Shown here in pieces: positions 26,834 through 36,074 of a DNA stretch of 64,000 bases. The position numbers and the translations under genes are program-made. Source of the DNA: an uncultured Eubacteriales bacterium (lineage in GTDB: Bacteria > Bacillota > Clostridia > Oscillospirales > Acutalibacteraceae). Where the stretch lies: positions 36,089-100,088 of the forward strand of contig CASFEZ010000010.1 in assembly GCA_949293815.1 (NCBI GenBank), in the 5' to 3' direction. The notes beneath the pieces were generated by a model. It saw only the letters and a program-made list of their open reading frames with translations. It ran no database searches and was not told where the DNA came from. Every line of letters begins with the position of its first letter. Positions within the stretch are counted from its first letter, which is position 1.

Positions 26834-29695
26834 TCACATATCCGCCGGGGGGGTTTCCGTCTCGCTGTCGGGGGCGGGCTGTGCGGGGGCTTCTTCCGTG
26901 TTTTCCGGCGGGGTTTCTTCGGTTTCCTCTGTCGGCTGGGACGGCAGAGGATAGGCTTTGGGCAGAATCACCGTGGCTTTGAACAAATCGCCGTCAATTT
27001 CCAGCTGGAAGGTGCCGTTTTGCAATTCGCACAGGCTGCGGGCGATGGAAAGCCCCAGACCGCTGCCATCGCCGCTTCTGGAATCGTCTCCGGTTACAAA
27101 CCGCTGGGTCAGCTCCTCGGCGGGGATATTTAAGGGGTTTTTCGAAATATTTTTCATGGAAAAGACCCCTTTGCCGTTTATTTCGCGCACATCGATATAG
27201 ACCCGCGTGCCGGGCATGGCATATTTTTTTACATTCGAGAACAGGTTGTCGATAATGCGCCAGGTTTGCTGGCTGTCGGCGTAAACAATGGTTTCACCCG
27301 CCGGGTCGTTGATTAAGACTTCCAGCCCCGCTTTTTCCAGCGCGTCGCTGTTTTCGCCGATGGCCTGCAGCGCCAGCTCGTATAAATTGACATGCATCCG
27401 GTTCAGCCGAATATTGCCGGTGGACGCCTTGGATGCTTCGGTCAGGTTTTCAATCAGGCGTTTGAGCTTATCCGCCTTTTCTTCAATGGTAGCAATATAT
27501 CCCATAGCCCGCTCATCGGTAATGTCACATTTTTTCAGCAGGTCTACATAGGTCACCACCGAGGTCAGCGGGGTTTTCAGGTCGTGGGACACATTGGTTA
27601 TCAGCTCCGCTTTCATTTTTTCGTCTTTTACGCTCTTTTCGATAGCGCTGCGGATACCATCGCGGCTGTAGAGCAAATCGGCTGCCAGCTCCTTTAAATG
27701 GCGGGGTATTTTTTCCATAGGGATATTGACCGAATAGTCACCGTTGCGGATTTGTTCGGCGGCGGCGGTAATCAATTCCAGCGCTTTCAAATGGTGCAGA
27801 ATCAGCGCGAGAATGGTAATATTTACCGCCAGAACGGGAATGACCGCAAACAGCGCTATATAGCTGAAGCACAGAACAATGCTGAGCAGCAGGATATATA
27901 CAATGCCGATTATCAGCGTCCATTGATAGATTTTTCGGTAATGCGCCGCAGGCTGTGAAATGTGTTTTCCCCAAAACTTCTGCCACAGGCGGCGGAAGAA
28001 AGCAAAAATGCGATACCAGCAGGAATGGGAAAGCAGGCAGCCGTTGCGGCCGCTGCGAATAAGAGAGGTGATATATTCCAATATCAGAAGCAGGAAAACG
28101 GCAACCAGCAGGGGAATGCACAGCTCCAAAAGCAGCATCATGAACATGGGCGGGCGATAGGCGGATAGGATATTATCTTCCCACCGCGCCAGGAACGCAG
28201 CGATTGCGCCTCCGCCGGAAAGCAGCAGCAGCGCCAGTGAGAGCAGCAGATGCCAGTCGTTGTACAGCTTATCCACAATGGTTTTGCGTTTGGTGCCCAT
28301 GCCGAAAATATACAGCGCATCGAATAAAAACAAAACAATCGAAACAACGGCAAAAGCAATATAAATGGTCTGATGCTTCTGCGCATCCTCAAAAATAGAG
28401 GCGAGATAGGTATAAGTATCGGAGTAGGCGGCATTTTCGTTGTCCACATCGCTGTAATAATACAATTCGCCGCCCAGGTATTTCGCCGTGTAAACAATGG
28501 AACCGTAAGAGCCGAAAAATTCCCGGCGGAAAGAATCGTTCTGTTTTTTGGGATCCTCCGCCGTGTCTGTGATACCACTGGCGGTAATGGACCGGCTCCA
28601 CTCCGATGCGGCGGCACGGGTTCTGACCTCGGACAGGAGGGCATCCATATCCTCGGCGGTATACATCCGCTGCGGCTCCTCGCCGGGGTTGGTTTCGGGA
28701 ATCAAATCATCAATATTGGTAATGTATTCTCCCGTGGGGGTATAATAATAAAAGTATTGAATGCTTTCCGCCGAGGGCAGGGTATAGTAGCTGTCATTTT
28801 CAATATACCAGGAGCTGCTGTATTCGGAAAATTCGGACTCCGCATAGGTATAAACATTGTCGCTGAGTACCGGGGTGCCCACCTTATCCACCAGATAGAT
28901 GCGGATATTATAGTAATAATACAGCCAGGTTTCCGGGTTCTGATACCCGCGCAGCTCTACCGCGTAGCCCGAGGGGTTTTGCACCTGCCCCAAATCATCG
29001 CCCGCGCCCTGTATGGTAAAATCACCGTTCGCGTAGGCGGTTTCGCCGGGAAAAGAGGTAATGCCTGTGGATTCATTATCCGCCGCCAGCCGCGGTTCGG
29101 TTGCTTCCACCGACATATCCGTTGTTTCGGCTTGGAACGCGGCAGGCGTAGTGGTGGGCATAATCATGGTTGTCGGAATGCTGTCTGTGTCTACCTCGGG
29201 CAGCTGCATATCTGAGTCAAGCATTTGGAAAAAAGCGTCCGTGTCCAGCGTTGGGCAAACCATTAAAAACGCCTCGGCATACTCCTCCGGGGTTTCGCAG
29301 TTGACAAACAGATAGGAGGTAAACGCCTCGCTGTCCGTGTCGAGGGGCAAATTGTTTTGCAGCCACAGCATCTGGTCAAGCCGAACCTCCATGACCTGCT
29401 GCTCTTCGGTCAGCTTCGCCCAGGTTTCTTCATATTCGTTTTGATATTCCTGCCGGCTGGTCTGGGCGTTTTTATTAAAATAAAGCACATAGTTATACAG
29501 CCAGCCGGTTTCATCATGGATCAGCTGTTTGAAATACTCGCTTTCGTAAAAGCTGCTGTTTTTATTCAAATCAAAAAGCAGCTCGTTCCGAATGGCGAAA
29601 TAGGCCAGAAAACAGCCGGATAGCGCCGTAATCAGCGCCAGTGCGATGGCCAGCACCCGGAAAGGCAGGTCATAATTTTTCCATTTTGTAACCAA
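26834..29695 (-). CDS. Sensor histidine kinase with large external domain and several membrane spans
   Basis: The protein has 953 residues. One N-terminal span (about 12-34) is followed by about 420 residues predicted outside the cell, rich in Tyr, Ser and Thr and not recognised. Four or five further spans lie at about 455-640, then a HAMP-like linker, the phosphoacceptor motif NVSHDLKTPLTS (His near residue 702), the N box RIIDNLFSNVKKYA and the G box DGSGLGLSIA. The last 35 residues are a Pro/Glu/Thr tail of low complexity. It starts with TTG at 29695, inside the regulator gene (26-base overlap), with AAAGGTGGTG upstream. The signal is unknown. Confidence 0.88.
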   Translation of the reverse strand: MVTKWKNYDLPFRVLAIALALITALSGCFLAYFAIRNELLFDLNKNSSFYESEYFKQLIHDETGWLYNYVLYFNKNAQTSRQEYQNEYEETWAKLTEEQQVMEVRLDQMLWLQNNLPLDTDSEAFTSYLFVNCETPEEYAEAFLMVCPTLDTDAFFQMLDSDMQLPEVDTDSIPTTMIMPTTTPAAFQAETTDMSVEATEPRLAADNESTGITSFPGETAYANGDFTIQGAGDDLGQVQNPSGYAVELRGYQNPETWLYYYYNIRIYLVDKVGTPVLSDNVYTYAESEFSEYSSSWYIENDSYYTLPSAESIQYFYYYTPTGEYITNIDDLIPETNPGEEPQRMYTAEDMDALLSEVRTRAAASEWSRSITASGITDTAEDPKKQNDSFRREFFGSYGSIVYTAKYLGGELYYYSDVDNENAAYSDTYTYLASIFEDAQKHQTIYIAFAVVSIVLFLFDALYIFGMGTKRKTIVDKLYNDWHLLLSLALLLLSGGGAIAAFLARWEDNILSAYRPPMFMMLLLELCIPLLVAVFLLLILEYITSLIRSGRNGCLLSHSCWYRIFAFFRRLWQKFWGKHISQPAAHYRKIYQWTLIIGIVYILLLSIVLCFSYIALFAVIPVLAVNITILALILHHLKALELITAAAEQIRNGDYSVNIPMEKIPRHLKELAADLLYSRDGIRSAIEKSVKDEKMKAELITNVSHDLKTPLTSVVTYVDLLKKCDITDERAMGYIATIEEKADKLKRLIENLTEASKASTGNIRLNRMHVNLYELALQAIGENSDALEKAGLEVLINDPAGETIVYADSQQTWRIIDNLFSNVKKYAMPGTRVYIDVREINGKGVFSMKNISKNPLNIPAEELTQRFVTGDDSRSGDGSGLGLSIARSLCELQNGTFQLEIDGDLFKATVILPKAYPLPSQPTEETEETPPENTEEAPAQPAPDSETETPPADM

Positions 29696-30359
29696 GTCCC
29701 CACACCACCTTTAAGTATTTCGGGTCTTTCGGGTTAATTTCAATTTTTTCCCGAATGCGTCGAATGTGAACGGTCACGGTTTTTTCCACCGAATAGGACG
29801 GCTCGTTCCACACCGCCTCGTAAATTTGACCGGTGGACAGCACCCTGCCCATGTTTTTCATCATATATTCCACAATGCCGTATTCCGTGGCGGTTAGCTT
29901 GATCGGCTCGCCGTCCACGCTGAGCTCCCGGCTGGTTAAATCCAACACCAGCCCGCCGTTGACAATCACACCGTCCTTTTTCTCCATACTCCCAAGCGAG
30001 GTATAGCGGCGGATCTGTGATTTCACCCGCGCCATCAGCTCCAGCGGGTTAAAGGGCTTGGTCACATAATCGTCCGCCCCAAAGCTCAGCCCCTGGATTT
30101 TATCGATATCCTCGCTTTTGGCGGAAAGCAGGATAATGGGAATATTATGTTTTTCCCGTAGCTTCAGCGTAGCGTTCAGCCCGTCTAAATTGGGCATCAT
30201 AATGTCCAAAATAATGCAGTGGATTTCGTTGTTTTCTACAATTTCCAGCGCTTTTTTTCCGTCTTCCGCCCGGAAAACCCGATACTGCTCCAGCTGTAAG
30301 TAAATTTCAATTGAATCCAGAATCGCCTTGTCGTCATCGCAAACCAAAACATTGTACAT
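29670..30359 (-). CDS. OmpR/PhoB-family response regulator
   Basis: The 229-residue protein has a receiver domain with acidic pair Asp9-Asp10, phosphoacceptor Asp52 in LDIMMP and the conserved KPF lysine, then a winged-helix output domain ending in VWGLGYKMEKL. It is the cognate regulator of the overlapping kinase gene. Its promoter lies at 30390-30418, and an 11 bp perfect inverted repeat overlaps the -35 box, a likely operator. The divergent GPH transporter at 30725 may be a target, which is inference from position. Confidence 0.93.
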   Translation of the reverse strand: MYNVLVCDDDKAILDSIEIYLQLEQYRVFRAEDGKKALEIVENNEIHCIILDIMMPNLDGLNATLKLREKHNIPIILLSAKSEDIDKIQGLSFGADDYVTKPFNPLELMARVKSQIRRYTSLGSMEKKDGVIVNGGLVLDLTSRELSVDGEPIKLTATEYGIVEYMMKNMGRVLSTGQIYEAVWNEPSYSVEKTVTVHIRRIREKIEINPKDPKYLKVVWGLGYKMEKL

Positions 30360-30389
30360 CTTTGAGAACCCCCTTTTTCAGATAATTTC

Positions 30390-30418
30390 AGTATAACACA
30401 GAACAGCTTCTTTGGAAA
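30390..30418 (-). promoter_or_regulatory. Promoter of the two-component operon
   Basis: On the - strand: TTTCCA (30413-30418), 17-base spacer, TATACT (30390-30395), about 30 bases before the regulator start. Confidence 0.65.
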
Positions 30419-30459
30419 GCTGATTTGATTGTAAAATATAAAAACAAGAATCAGCTTTC
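30415..30459. promoter_or_regulatory. 11 bp inverted repeat at the regulator promoter (putative operator)
   Basis: GAAAGCTGATT (30415-30425) and AATCAGCTTTC (30449-30459) are exact inverted copies, 23 bases apart. The first arm overlaps the -35 box. A partial third arm, CAGCTTC, lies at about 30404. Either autoregulation or binding of another dimeric protein would explain it. Confidence 0.6.
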
Positions 30460-30652
30460 AAAAAAATTACAAATCATTAAGAATTGGCAACATTTCTGTA
30501 ATCTTGTTTCGGTTGGCAAAAACGGCGCATAGAAAGCGCACACACGCCTGACGCGGGATGGTACATGATATATTTTTTAGAAAAACTGTCCGACCGGTCG
30601 TCATTGTGGCGATTTTTATACAGAATATGTATATTTTGTGCGTGAATATTAT
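30460..30652. other. Divergent intergenic DNA
   Basis: No supported gene. The only feature seen is a 10 bp palindrome, CGACCGGTCG (30591-30600), about 52 bases upstream of the transporter -35 box, of a size a TetR-like regulator could use. A short - strand frame (30477-30659) has no ribosome binding site. Confidence 0.4.
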
Positions 30653-30681
30653 TTGACATTCCGTTTGCGAGGGCTTATAAT
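30653..30681 (+). promoter_or_regulatory. Perfect consensus promoter of the second GPH transporter
   Basis: TTGACA (30653-30658), 17-base spacer, TATAAT (30676-30681); all twelve consensus bases match. Confidence 0.92.
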
Positions 30682-30724
30682 TATAGTTGGCATCTTTTCA
30701 AATTGAATAATGGGAAGTGAATCC

Positions 30725-32236
30725 ATGGCATCATCGCAAACCGCAGCCGTGCATGAACATACCGAGGCGGAAAACGAAGAAATTCTCAAGCAATTAGAAC
30801 AGCAAAACAAGAATTACCTCTCTCCCCGTGATTATGTCGCCTATATCCTTTCTGGCACCGGCGATAAGAACTGGGAAACCTTCAACGGTGCGCAGTCGGA
30901 CTTTTTCTATCGCACCTTTTTGAACGCAAAACCCAATTCGCTGGCTGTATCCAGCGTGATTTCGACGGTTATCGACACCTTTGACAACGCTATTTCCGGT
31001 CTGATGATTGACCGCACCCGTACCCGCTGGGGGCGTGTGCGCCCGTGGCTGATTTTAACACTGCCGCTGTGGGTGGTCGGTTCGCTGGCGCCGTGGCTGC
31101 TGCCGGGGAATTTGTCGCAGCTGACATTGATTATCTTTTTTGCCATTGACTATTACTTAACGTCCATTGCCAACTCGTTTTATACCCCGTCCTATCAGGC
31201 GCTGCTTTTCAACCTGACGCCGAATGTCAAAGAGCGTAATAAATTGATTGCCACCGATACCTATATTGACCTGTTCGGCGTATGGCTGCCATCGCTGTTC
31301 CCGTTCTTTGTGGATTTTATGCCGGTGGATACCCGGCTGATTTATACCGGCGGTGCGGTTGTCTTTATTGCCATGGTAATCGTGTTCCGCATTTTCGGCT
31401 TCTTTACTCTGCGCGAGCGGGTGCCGCTGGCTGCCAAAGAGGATATGCAGAAGGTCAGCGTCTGGAAATCCGTAAAACAGGTCATGTCCTGCCAGCCCAT
31501 GTGGATTTTGCTTATCAAAAACTTTTTGGGCGTCGGCAAGGCGGTCGGCGTGCGTATTCAGAACGACTTCTGGCTGAACTGCTTCGGTCGCGTTTCCTAC
31601 AGCACCATTACCAGCCTGTTTACCGGGCTTCCCTCTTACTTTGTATTGCCCTTTGCGCCCCGCTGGACGGAAAAAATGGGGCTGAAAAATCTGGGCGCGT
31701 TCAGCTACGCATTCTGCGGCGCGACTTATCTTTTGATGTATTTTGTCGGCTATAATCCGACCAGCAGCAACCTGCTCAACCTGGTATGGATGACCATCGG
31801 TCTTACCGTGGCCGGTTCCATGAACAGCGTACAGCGGTATTGCTCCACAGCCATGACCGGCGATGTGTACGACTATATCGAGTGGAAAACCGGAATCCGC
31901 AGCGAGGGTACGGTTTCCGCCGCCATGAACTATGTGAACCTTTTGCTGACCCCGGTTTCCACCTTTATCAGCAGTGGTATTCTCGAAGCGGCGCATATTC
32001 AGTCTGTGTATAAAAACGGCAGCCTGGTGCGCCAGACCAACCCGCAAATGCTCAAAGCGATTTGGGCGGTATTTACCCTTGCGCCGGCGTTCGGCCGGCT
32101 GGCAAAGGGCGCGATTCTCTTCTTCTTTAAGGTACATGGCAAGACCAAAGAGCAAATGATGCGTGAGCTTGCCGAAATTCGAGCCAGCAAAGTGATAGAC
32201 ACCGGCTCCGACACCGGCGAACAGCAAAAGGAATAA
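30725..32236 (+). CDS. GPH-family sugar transporter (MFS superfamily), second paralogue
   Basis: The 503-residue membrane protein has about 12 spans. The N-terminal TVIDTFDNAISGLMIDRTRTRWGRVRPWL segment is the GPH signature, and GDVYDYIEWKTGIRSEGTVSA is the family's late loop. A charged N-terminal tail of about 35 residues precedes it. The start is ATG 30725, preceded by GGGAAGTG; the frame from 30710 has no site. It has its own perfect promoter and terminator, so it is monocistronic. It differs clearly from the symporter at 2909-4378. Substrate unknown. Confidence 0.88.
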   Translation: MASSQTAAVHEHTEAENEEILKQLEQQNKNYLSPRDYVAYILSGTGDKNWETFNGAQSDFFYRTFLNAKPNSLAVSSVISTVIDTFDNAISGLMIDRTRTRWGRVRPWLILTLPLWVVGSLAPWLLPGNLSQLTLIIFFAIDYYLTSIANSFYTPSYQALLFNLTPNVKERNKLIATDTYIDLFGVWLPSLFPFFVDFMPVDTRLIYTGGAVVFIAMVIVFRIFGFFTLRERVPLAAKEDMQKVSVWKSVKQVMSCQPMWILLIKNFLGVGKAVGVRIQNDFWLNCFGRVSYSTITSLFTGLPSYFVLPFAPRWTEKMGLKNLGAFSYAFCGATYLLMYFVGYNPTSSNLLNLVWMTIGLTVAGSMNSVQRYCSTAMTGDVYDYIEWKTGIRSEGTVSAAMNYVNLLLTPVSTFISSGILEAAHIQSVYKNGSLVRQTNPQMLKAIWAVFTLAPAFGRLAKGAILFFFKVHGKTKEQMMRELAEIRASKVIDTGSDTGEQQKE

Positions 32237-32260
32237 CCGGTTAAAAAAAGATTTACTCAG

Positions 32261-32302
32261 GAAAGCGCAAAAGCGTGAAAGGCGCTTTGCGCTTTCTTTT
32301 TT
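32261..32302 (+). terminator. Strong intrinsic terminator of the transporter
   Basis: GAAAGCGCAA (32261-32270) pairs with TTGCGCTTTC (32287-32296), continued by AGCG/CGCT with one bulged base, loop of seven, and six T after the stem. Confidence 0.92.
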
Positions 32303-32346
32303 CGGCGGGGTACCGCTAAATACAGGCAGGTAGGGAAGGATCGGAT

Positions 32347-34245
32347 ATGGAATATTTTGCCGATAGCTATGAAGTGGCAGTGATTGGCGCCGGGCACGCG
32401 GGCATCGAGGCGGCGCTGGCCTCGGCCAGGCTCGGCTGTAAGACCATTTGTTTTACCATCAATTTAGACTGGATTGGCAATATGCCCTGCAATCCCTCCA
32501 TCGGCGGCACCTCCAAAGGGCATTTGGTGCGGGAAATTGACGCGCTGGGGGGCGAGATGGGGATGGCGGCGGACGCTACGCTGATTCAGAGCCGGATGCT
32601 GAATCTGGGCAAAGGTCCTGCGGTGCATTCCCTGCGCGCCCAGATTGACCGGCGCAGGTATTCCGAATATATGAAGCACGCCATGGAAAAACAGGAGAAT
32701 TTGGATTTGAAGCAGGCGGAAATTGTTTCCTGCGAAAAAGAGGAGAGCGGGCTTTGGCGGCTGGTGACCCATTTCGGCGCGGTATTTACTGCCAAAGCGG
32801 TGGTGCTTGCCACAGGAACCTTTCTTGCGGGAAAAATCTTTGTAGGTGATGTTTCGTTTTCCAGCGGTCCGGATGGCATGTTCCCCGCTAACCGGCTTTC
32901 GGAATCGCTGCAAAACTATATGCAGCTGCGGCGGTTCAAAACCGGCACGCCCGCCCGGGTCAACCGGCGCACCGTTCATTTTGAGAACCTGGAGGTGCAG
33001 GAAGGGGACAGGCACATTGTACCCTTTTCGTTCAGCGGAAAAACGGTTCCGCAGAACAAGGCAGTTTGCTATATTACCTATACCAACGATAAAACCAAAG
33101 AGATTATCTTAAACAACCTGTCCCGTTCGCCGTTGTTCGGCGGTGAGATTGTGGGAACCGGTCCGCGGTACTGCCCGAGCATTGAAGATAAAATGGTGCG
33201 CTTTGCCGAAAAGGAGCGCCACCAGATTTTTATTGAACCCTGCGGTCTTCATACGGAGGAGATGTATTTGCAGGGCTTGTCCTCCTCGCTGCCGGAGGAT
33301 GCGCAGCTGGATTTTATCCATTCCATCAAGGGGCTGGAGGACTGCATGGTCATGCGCACCGCCTATGCCATTGAATATGACTGCATCAACCCCCAGCAGC
33401 TGCACGCTTCGCTGGAATTTGTGGATGTGGAAAGCCTGTTCGGCGCGGGGCAGTTCAACGGCTCCAGCGGCTACGAGGAAGCGGCGGCGCAGGGGCTGAT
33501 TGCCGGCATCAACGCCGCCCGCAAAGTACAGGGCAAGCCGCCCTTTATCCTTGACCGCGCCAGCTCCTATATCGGCACGCTGATTGACGATTTGGTCACC
33601 AAGGGCTGCAACGAGCCTTACCGGATGATGACCTCCCGCTCGGAATACCGGCTGCTTTTGCGGCAGGACAACGCGGATTTGCGCCTGACGGAGCAGGGGT
33701 ATCAGATTGGCTTGATTTCCCGGGAGCGGTATGAGGCGCTGCTGGAAAAAAAGCGGCAGATTGCCGAGGAAAAGAAGCGCATTGCCCGTACCGTCATTCC
33801 CTGTACGCCGCAGCTGAATGAGATGTTGGTTTCCCGTGAAACAACGCCGGTAGAAAAGGGTGTGCATTTGGCGGAGCTTTTGAAGCGTCCCCAGCTGGAC
33901 TATGAGGCGCTTACCGCCTTTGATACCACGCGACCGGATTTGCCCGCCGAGATTTTTGAACAGGCGCAGATTGATGTGAAGTATGAAGGCTATATCAAAC
34001 GCCAAACCGCGCAGGTAGCGGAAATGCGCCGTCTGGAAGTGAAAAAAATCCCCGATGCCATTGATTATGCCGGTATTGAGGGACTGCGGCTGGAGGCGCG
34101 GGAGAAGCTGCAAACGGTGCGCCCGCAGAATATCGGGCAGGCTTCCCGTATTTCCGGCGTGAGTCCGGCGGATATTTCCGTGCTGCTGATTTATTTGGCG
34201 AAAATCCATGCCAATGCAGAGGAGGGCGATGCGGATGTTTCTTGA
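32347..34245 (+). CDS. mnmG: tRNA uridine-5-carboxymethylaminomethyl modification enzyme MnmG
   Basis: This 632-residue FAD protein is the partner of MnmE. The FAD site is AVIGAGHAGIEAALAS near the N-terminus. The family signatures GNMPCNPSIGGTSKGHL (about 45) and GPRYCPSIEDKMVRF (about 275) are intact, with a late SEYRLLLRQDNADLRL. GGGAAGGA lies before the ATG. The end of the gene overlaps the start of rsmG by 11 bases, so the two are coupled, as in most Firmicutes. Confidence 0.96.
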   Translation: MEYFADSYEVAVIGAGHAGIEAALASARLGCKTICFTINLDWIGNMPCNPSIGGTSKGHLVREIDALGGEMGMAADATLIQSRMLNLGKGPAVHSLRAQIDRRRYSEYMKHAMEKQENLDLKQAEIVSCEKEESGLWRLVTHFGAVFTAKAVVLATGTFLAGKIFVGDVSFSSGPDGMFPANRLSESLQNYMQLRRFKTGTPARVNRRTVHFENLEVQEGDRHIVPFSFSGKTVPQNKAVCYITYTNDKTKEIILNNLSRSPLFGGEIVGTGPRYCPSIEDKMVRFAEKERHQIFIEPCGLHTEEMYLQGLSSSLPEDAQLDFIHSIKGLEDCMVMRTAYAIEYDCINPQQLHASLEFVDVESLFGAGQFNGSSGYEEAAAQGLIAGINAARKVQGKPPFILDRASSYIGTLIDDLVTKGCNEPYRMMTSRSEYRLLLRQDNADLRLTEQGYQIGLISRERYEALLEKKRQIAEEKKRIARTVIPCTPQLNEMLVSRETTPVEKGVHLAELLKRPQLDYEALTAFDTTRPDLPAEIFEQAQIDVKYEGYIKRQTAQVAEMRRLEVKKIPDAIDYAGIEGLRLEAREKLQTVRPQNIGQASRISGVSPADISVLLIYLAKIHANAEEGDADVS

Positions 34246-34948
34246 TGCCGATGCGCTGCGCCATAGCGCCGAAGTCTTTGGCGTCTTTCTTGACGAGACG
34301 GCGCTGGCGCGGCTGGACACCTATGCCGCTTTTCTGGCGGAATATAACCAAAAGGTCAACCTGACCGCCATTACCGACCCGGCGGGGATTGCCGTAAAGC
34401 ATTTTGAGGACAGCCTGGCGTTGCTGCGCTTTTTGGAACTGCCCCAAGGCTGCCGGATGGCGGATGTGGGCACCGGCGCGGGCTTTCCGGGGGTGGTGCT
34501 GCTGATTGCGCGCCCGGACTTGCAGCTGACGCTGATGGATTCCACCAAAAAGAAGCTGGTGTTTTTACAGCAGCTGCTGCAAAAGCTGGATTTGTCCGCA
34601 GCGGTTCTGCATACCCGCGCCGAAGAGGCCGGGCAGAACCCCTCCTATCGGGAACAGTTTGATGTGGTCACCGCCCGGGCGGTTGCCGAATTGCGGGTGC
34701 TGGCGGAATATTGCCTGCCGCTGGTCAAAACAGGCGGGCAGTTCGCCGCTATGAAAGCGACCTTGATTGCCGACGAGCGCAAAAACGCTGCCCATGCCCT
34801 TTCTGTTCTGGGCGCTAAGGTAGAAGCGCAGCAGGACTACGCGCTGTCCAACGGCGATGGCCGCAGCCTGCTTCTTGTAAAAAAAGTATCGCAGACTTCG
34901 CCAAAATATCCCCGTTCCTCGGCGCTTATTGCAAAAAAGCCCCTTTGA
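34235..34948 (+). CDS. rsmG: 16S rRNA (guanine527-N7)-methyltransferase RsmG
   Basis: The 237-residue SAM-dependent methyltransferase has the usual N-terminal helices with YNQKVNLTAI, the SAM loop MADVGTGAGFPGVVL (about 83), and DVVTARAVAELRVLAEYCLPL (about 145). The start is ATG 34235, eight bases after GAGGAGGG; upstream in-frame ATGs at 34208 and 34229 are too far or too close. It overlaps mnmG and is ended by a very strong hairpin, which separates it from noc. Confidence 0.94.
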   Translation: MFLDADALRHSAEVFGVFLDETALARLDTYAAFLAEYNQKVNLTAITDPAGIAVKHFEDSLALLRFLELPQGCRMADVGTGAGFPGVVLLIARPDLQLTLMDSTKKKLVFLQQLLQKLDLSAAVLHTRAEEAGQNPSYREQFDVVTARAVAELRVLAEYCLPLVKTGGQFAAMKATLIADERKNAAHALSVLGAKVEAQQDYALSNGDGRSLLLVKKVSQTSPKYPRSSALIAKKPL

Positions 34949-34962
34949 TTTGTCGATAATCC

Positions 34963-35010
34963 AAAAGAAAAGTATTTTTCTGTCAATGAAAAATACTTTT
35001 CTTTTTTGTT
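34963..35010 (+). terminator. 18 bp-stem intrinsic terminator after rsmG
   Basis: Bases 34963-34980 pair perfectly with 34988-35005 across a 7-base loop, followed by TTGTTTTTTT. The stem is AT-rich but long. Confidence 0.9.
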
Positions 35011-35046
35011 TTTTTGTGCTATCCTATCACCAAGGAGGCGACGGCG

Positions 35047-35871
35047 ATGTTATTTAGCAAATCGACGAAGCCGGAGCGGGGCGGACAAATTGCCCTGATT
35101 CGCGCGGAACTGATTTTCCCGAACCCGAACCAGCCGCGCACCTCGTATAATTACGATGAATTGCAGTCGCTGGCATGCTCGATTCGGGAAAACGGTCTTC
35201 TACAGCCGCTGACGGTGCGACCCTTTGCGGCGAATACCTATGAGCTGATTTCCGGCGAACGGCGGCTGCGCGCCTGCAAAATGGCAGGCGTTGAAAAAAT
35301 TCCCTGCATCATTACATCGGTTTCCGATGAGCAGTCGGCTATGTTTGCGCTGATTGAAAATGTGCAGCGGTCGGATTTGAATTATTTTGAAGAGGCCGTC
35401 GCTATTCAAAAGCTGCAATGTTTTTACGGGCTTTCCCAGGAGGATATCGCCAAACGACTCGGCAAATCCCAGTCGGCGCTTTCCAATAAGATTCGCCTGC
35501 TGCGGCTGCCGGAGGATATTCGCTCGGACATCCTGACCGCGGGGCTCAGCGAACGCCATGCCCGCGCCCTGCTGCGGCTTCAGAACAATGAGCGCCGCCG
35601 GGAGGCACTGGATGTCATCCTGTCAAAAAATTTGAATGTAGCGGATACAGAAAAAATGATTGACCAGATGATTGCCGTCATACCCACGGTAAAAAAGGAA
35701 CCAATCGGCACCTTCCGTGACCTGACCATCTTTATCAATACCTTAAACCACGCGGTAGACACCATGCGCAAAGCCGGTATCGCCGCCAATTCCGCCAAAA
35801 GCGAAACAGCGGAATACATTGAATATGTGGTGCGCATCCCAAAAATCGATGAAAAGAGCAGGGCGGTGTAA
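35047..35871 (+). CDS. noc: Noc-type nucleoid occlusion protein (ParB family)
   Basis: The 274-residue ParB-fold protein has an N-terminal IFPNPNQPR motif, the CTP-binding SGERRLRACKMAG box, IENVQRSDLNYFEEA, and a helix-turn-helix LSQEDIAKRLGKSQSALSNKIRLLRLP. Its place between rsmG and parA is that of noc. Noc keeps the division septum away from the nucleoid. No ATTTCCCGGGAAAT-type Noc site was noticed in the window. The start is ATG 35047, after AAGGAGGCG. Confidence 0.88.
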   Translation: MLFSKSTKPERGGQIALIRAELIFPNPNQPRTSYNYDELQSLACSIRENGLLQPLTVRPFAANTYELISGERRLRACKMAGVEKIPCIITSVSDEQSAMFALIENVQRSDLNYFEEAVAIQKLQCFYGLSQEDIAKRLGKSQSALSNKIRLLRLPEDIRSDILTAGLSERHARALLRLQNNERRREALDVILSKNLNVADTEKMIDQMIAVIPTVKKEPIGTFRDLTIFINTLNHAVDTMRKAGIAANSAKSETAEYIEYVVRIPKIDEKSRAV

Positions 35872-35872
35872 G

Positions 35873-35889
35873 GCGCCGCCCAGCGGCGC
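35873..35889. repeat. REP-like GC hairpin behind noc
   Basis: GCGCCGC (35873-35879), loop CCA, GCGGCGC (35883-35889), starting one base after the noc stop codon. AAAAATA follows. Same 7 bp core as the other seven copies. Confidence 0.7.
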
Positions 35890-35931
35890 AAAAATATGCT
35901 TTCTTCTTATCTTCCATATCCCATCCACAGG

Positions 35932-35960
35932 AAAGGGGCAGCTTTGTTGCTGCCTCTTTT
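35932..35960 (+). terminator. Intrinsic terminator of noc
   Basis: An 11 bp stem AAAGGGGCAGC/GCTGCCTCTTT (35932-35942, 35949-35959) with one G-U pair, a 6-base loop, and T-rich DNA after it. Confidence 0.75.
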
Positions 35961-36000
35961 CTGCGTTTTTGGGGATTTGCTTCCCGGCAGCGGGGGAGGG

Positions 36001-36016
36001 TGTTTCATGTGAAACA
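36001..36016. promoter_or_regulatory. parS: parS site 1
   Basis: TGTTTCATGTGAAACA matches the bacterial parS consensus with A in place of the central C of CACGTG. ParB loads here and spreads to organise the origin region. Confidence 0.9.
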
Positions 36017-36039
36017 TTTGCCTTTGAAACCGCTGAAAA

Positions 36040-36055
36040 TGTTTCATGTGAAACA
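36040..36055. promoter_or_regulatory. parS: parS site 2
   Basis: An identical copy of parS site 1, 39 bases downstream start to start. Both lie upstream of the parA promoter. Confidence 0.9.
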
Positions 36056-36074
36056 GAGAAAATGCCCCGGACAC

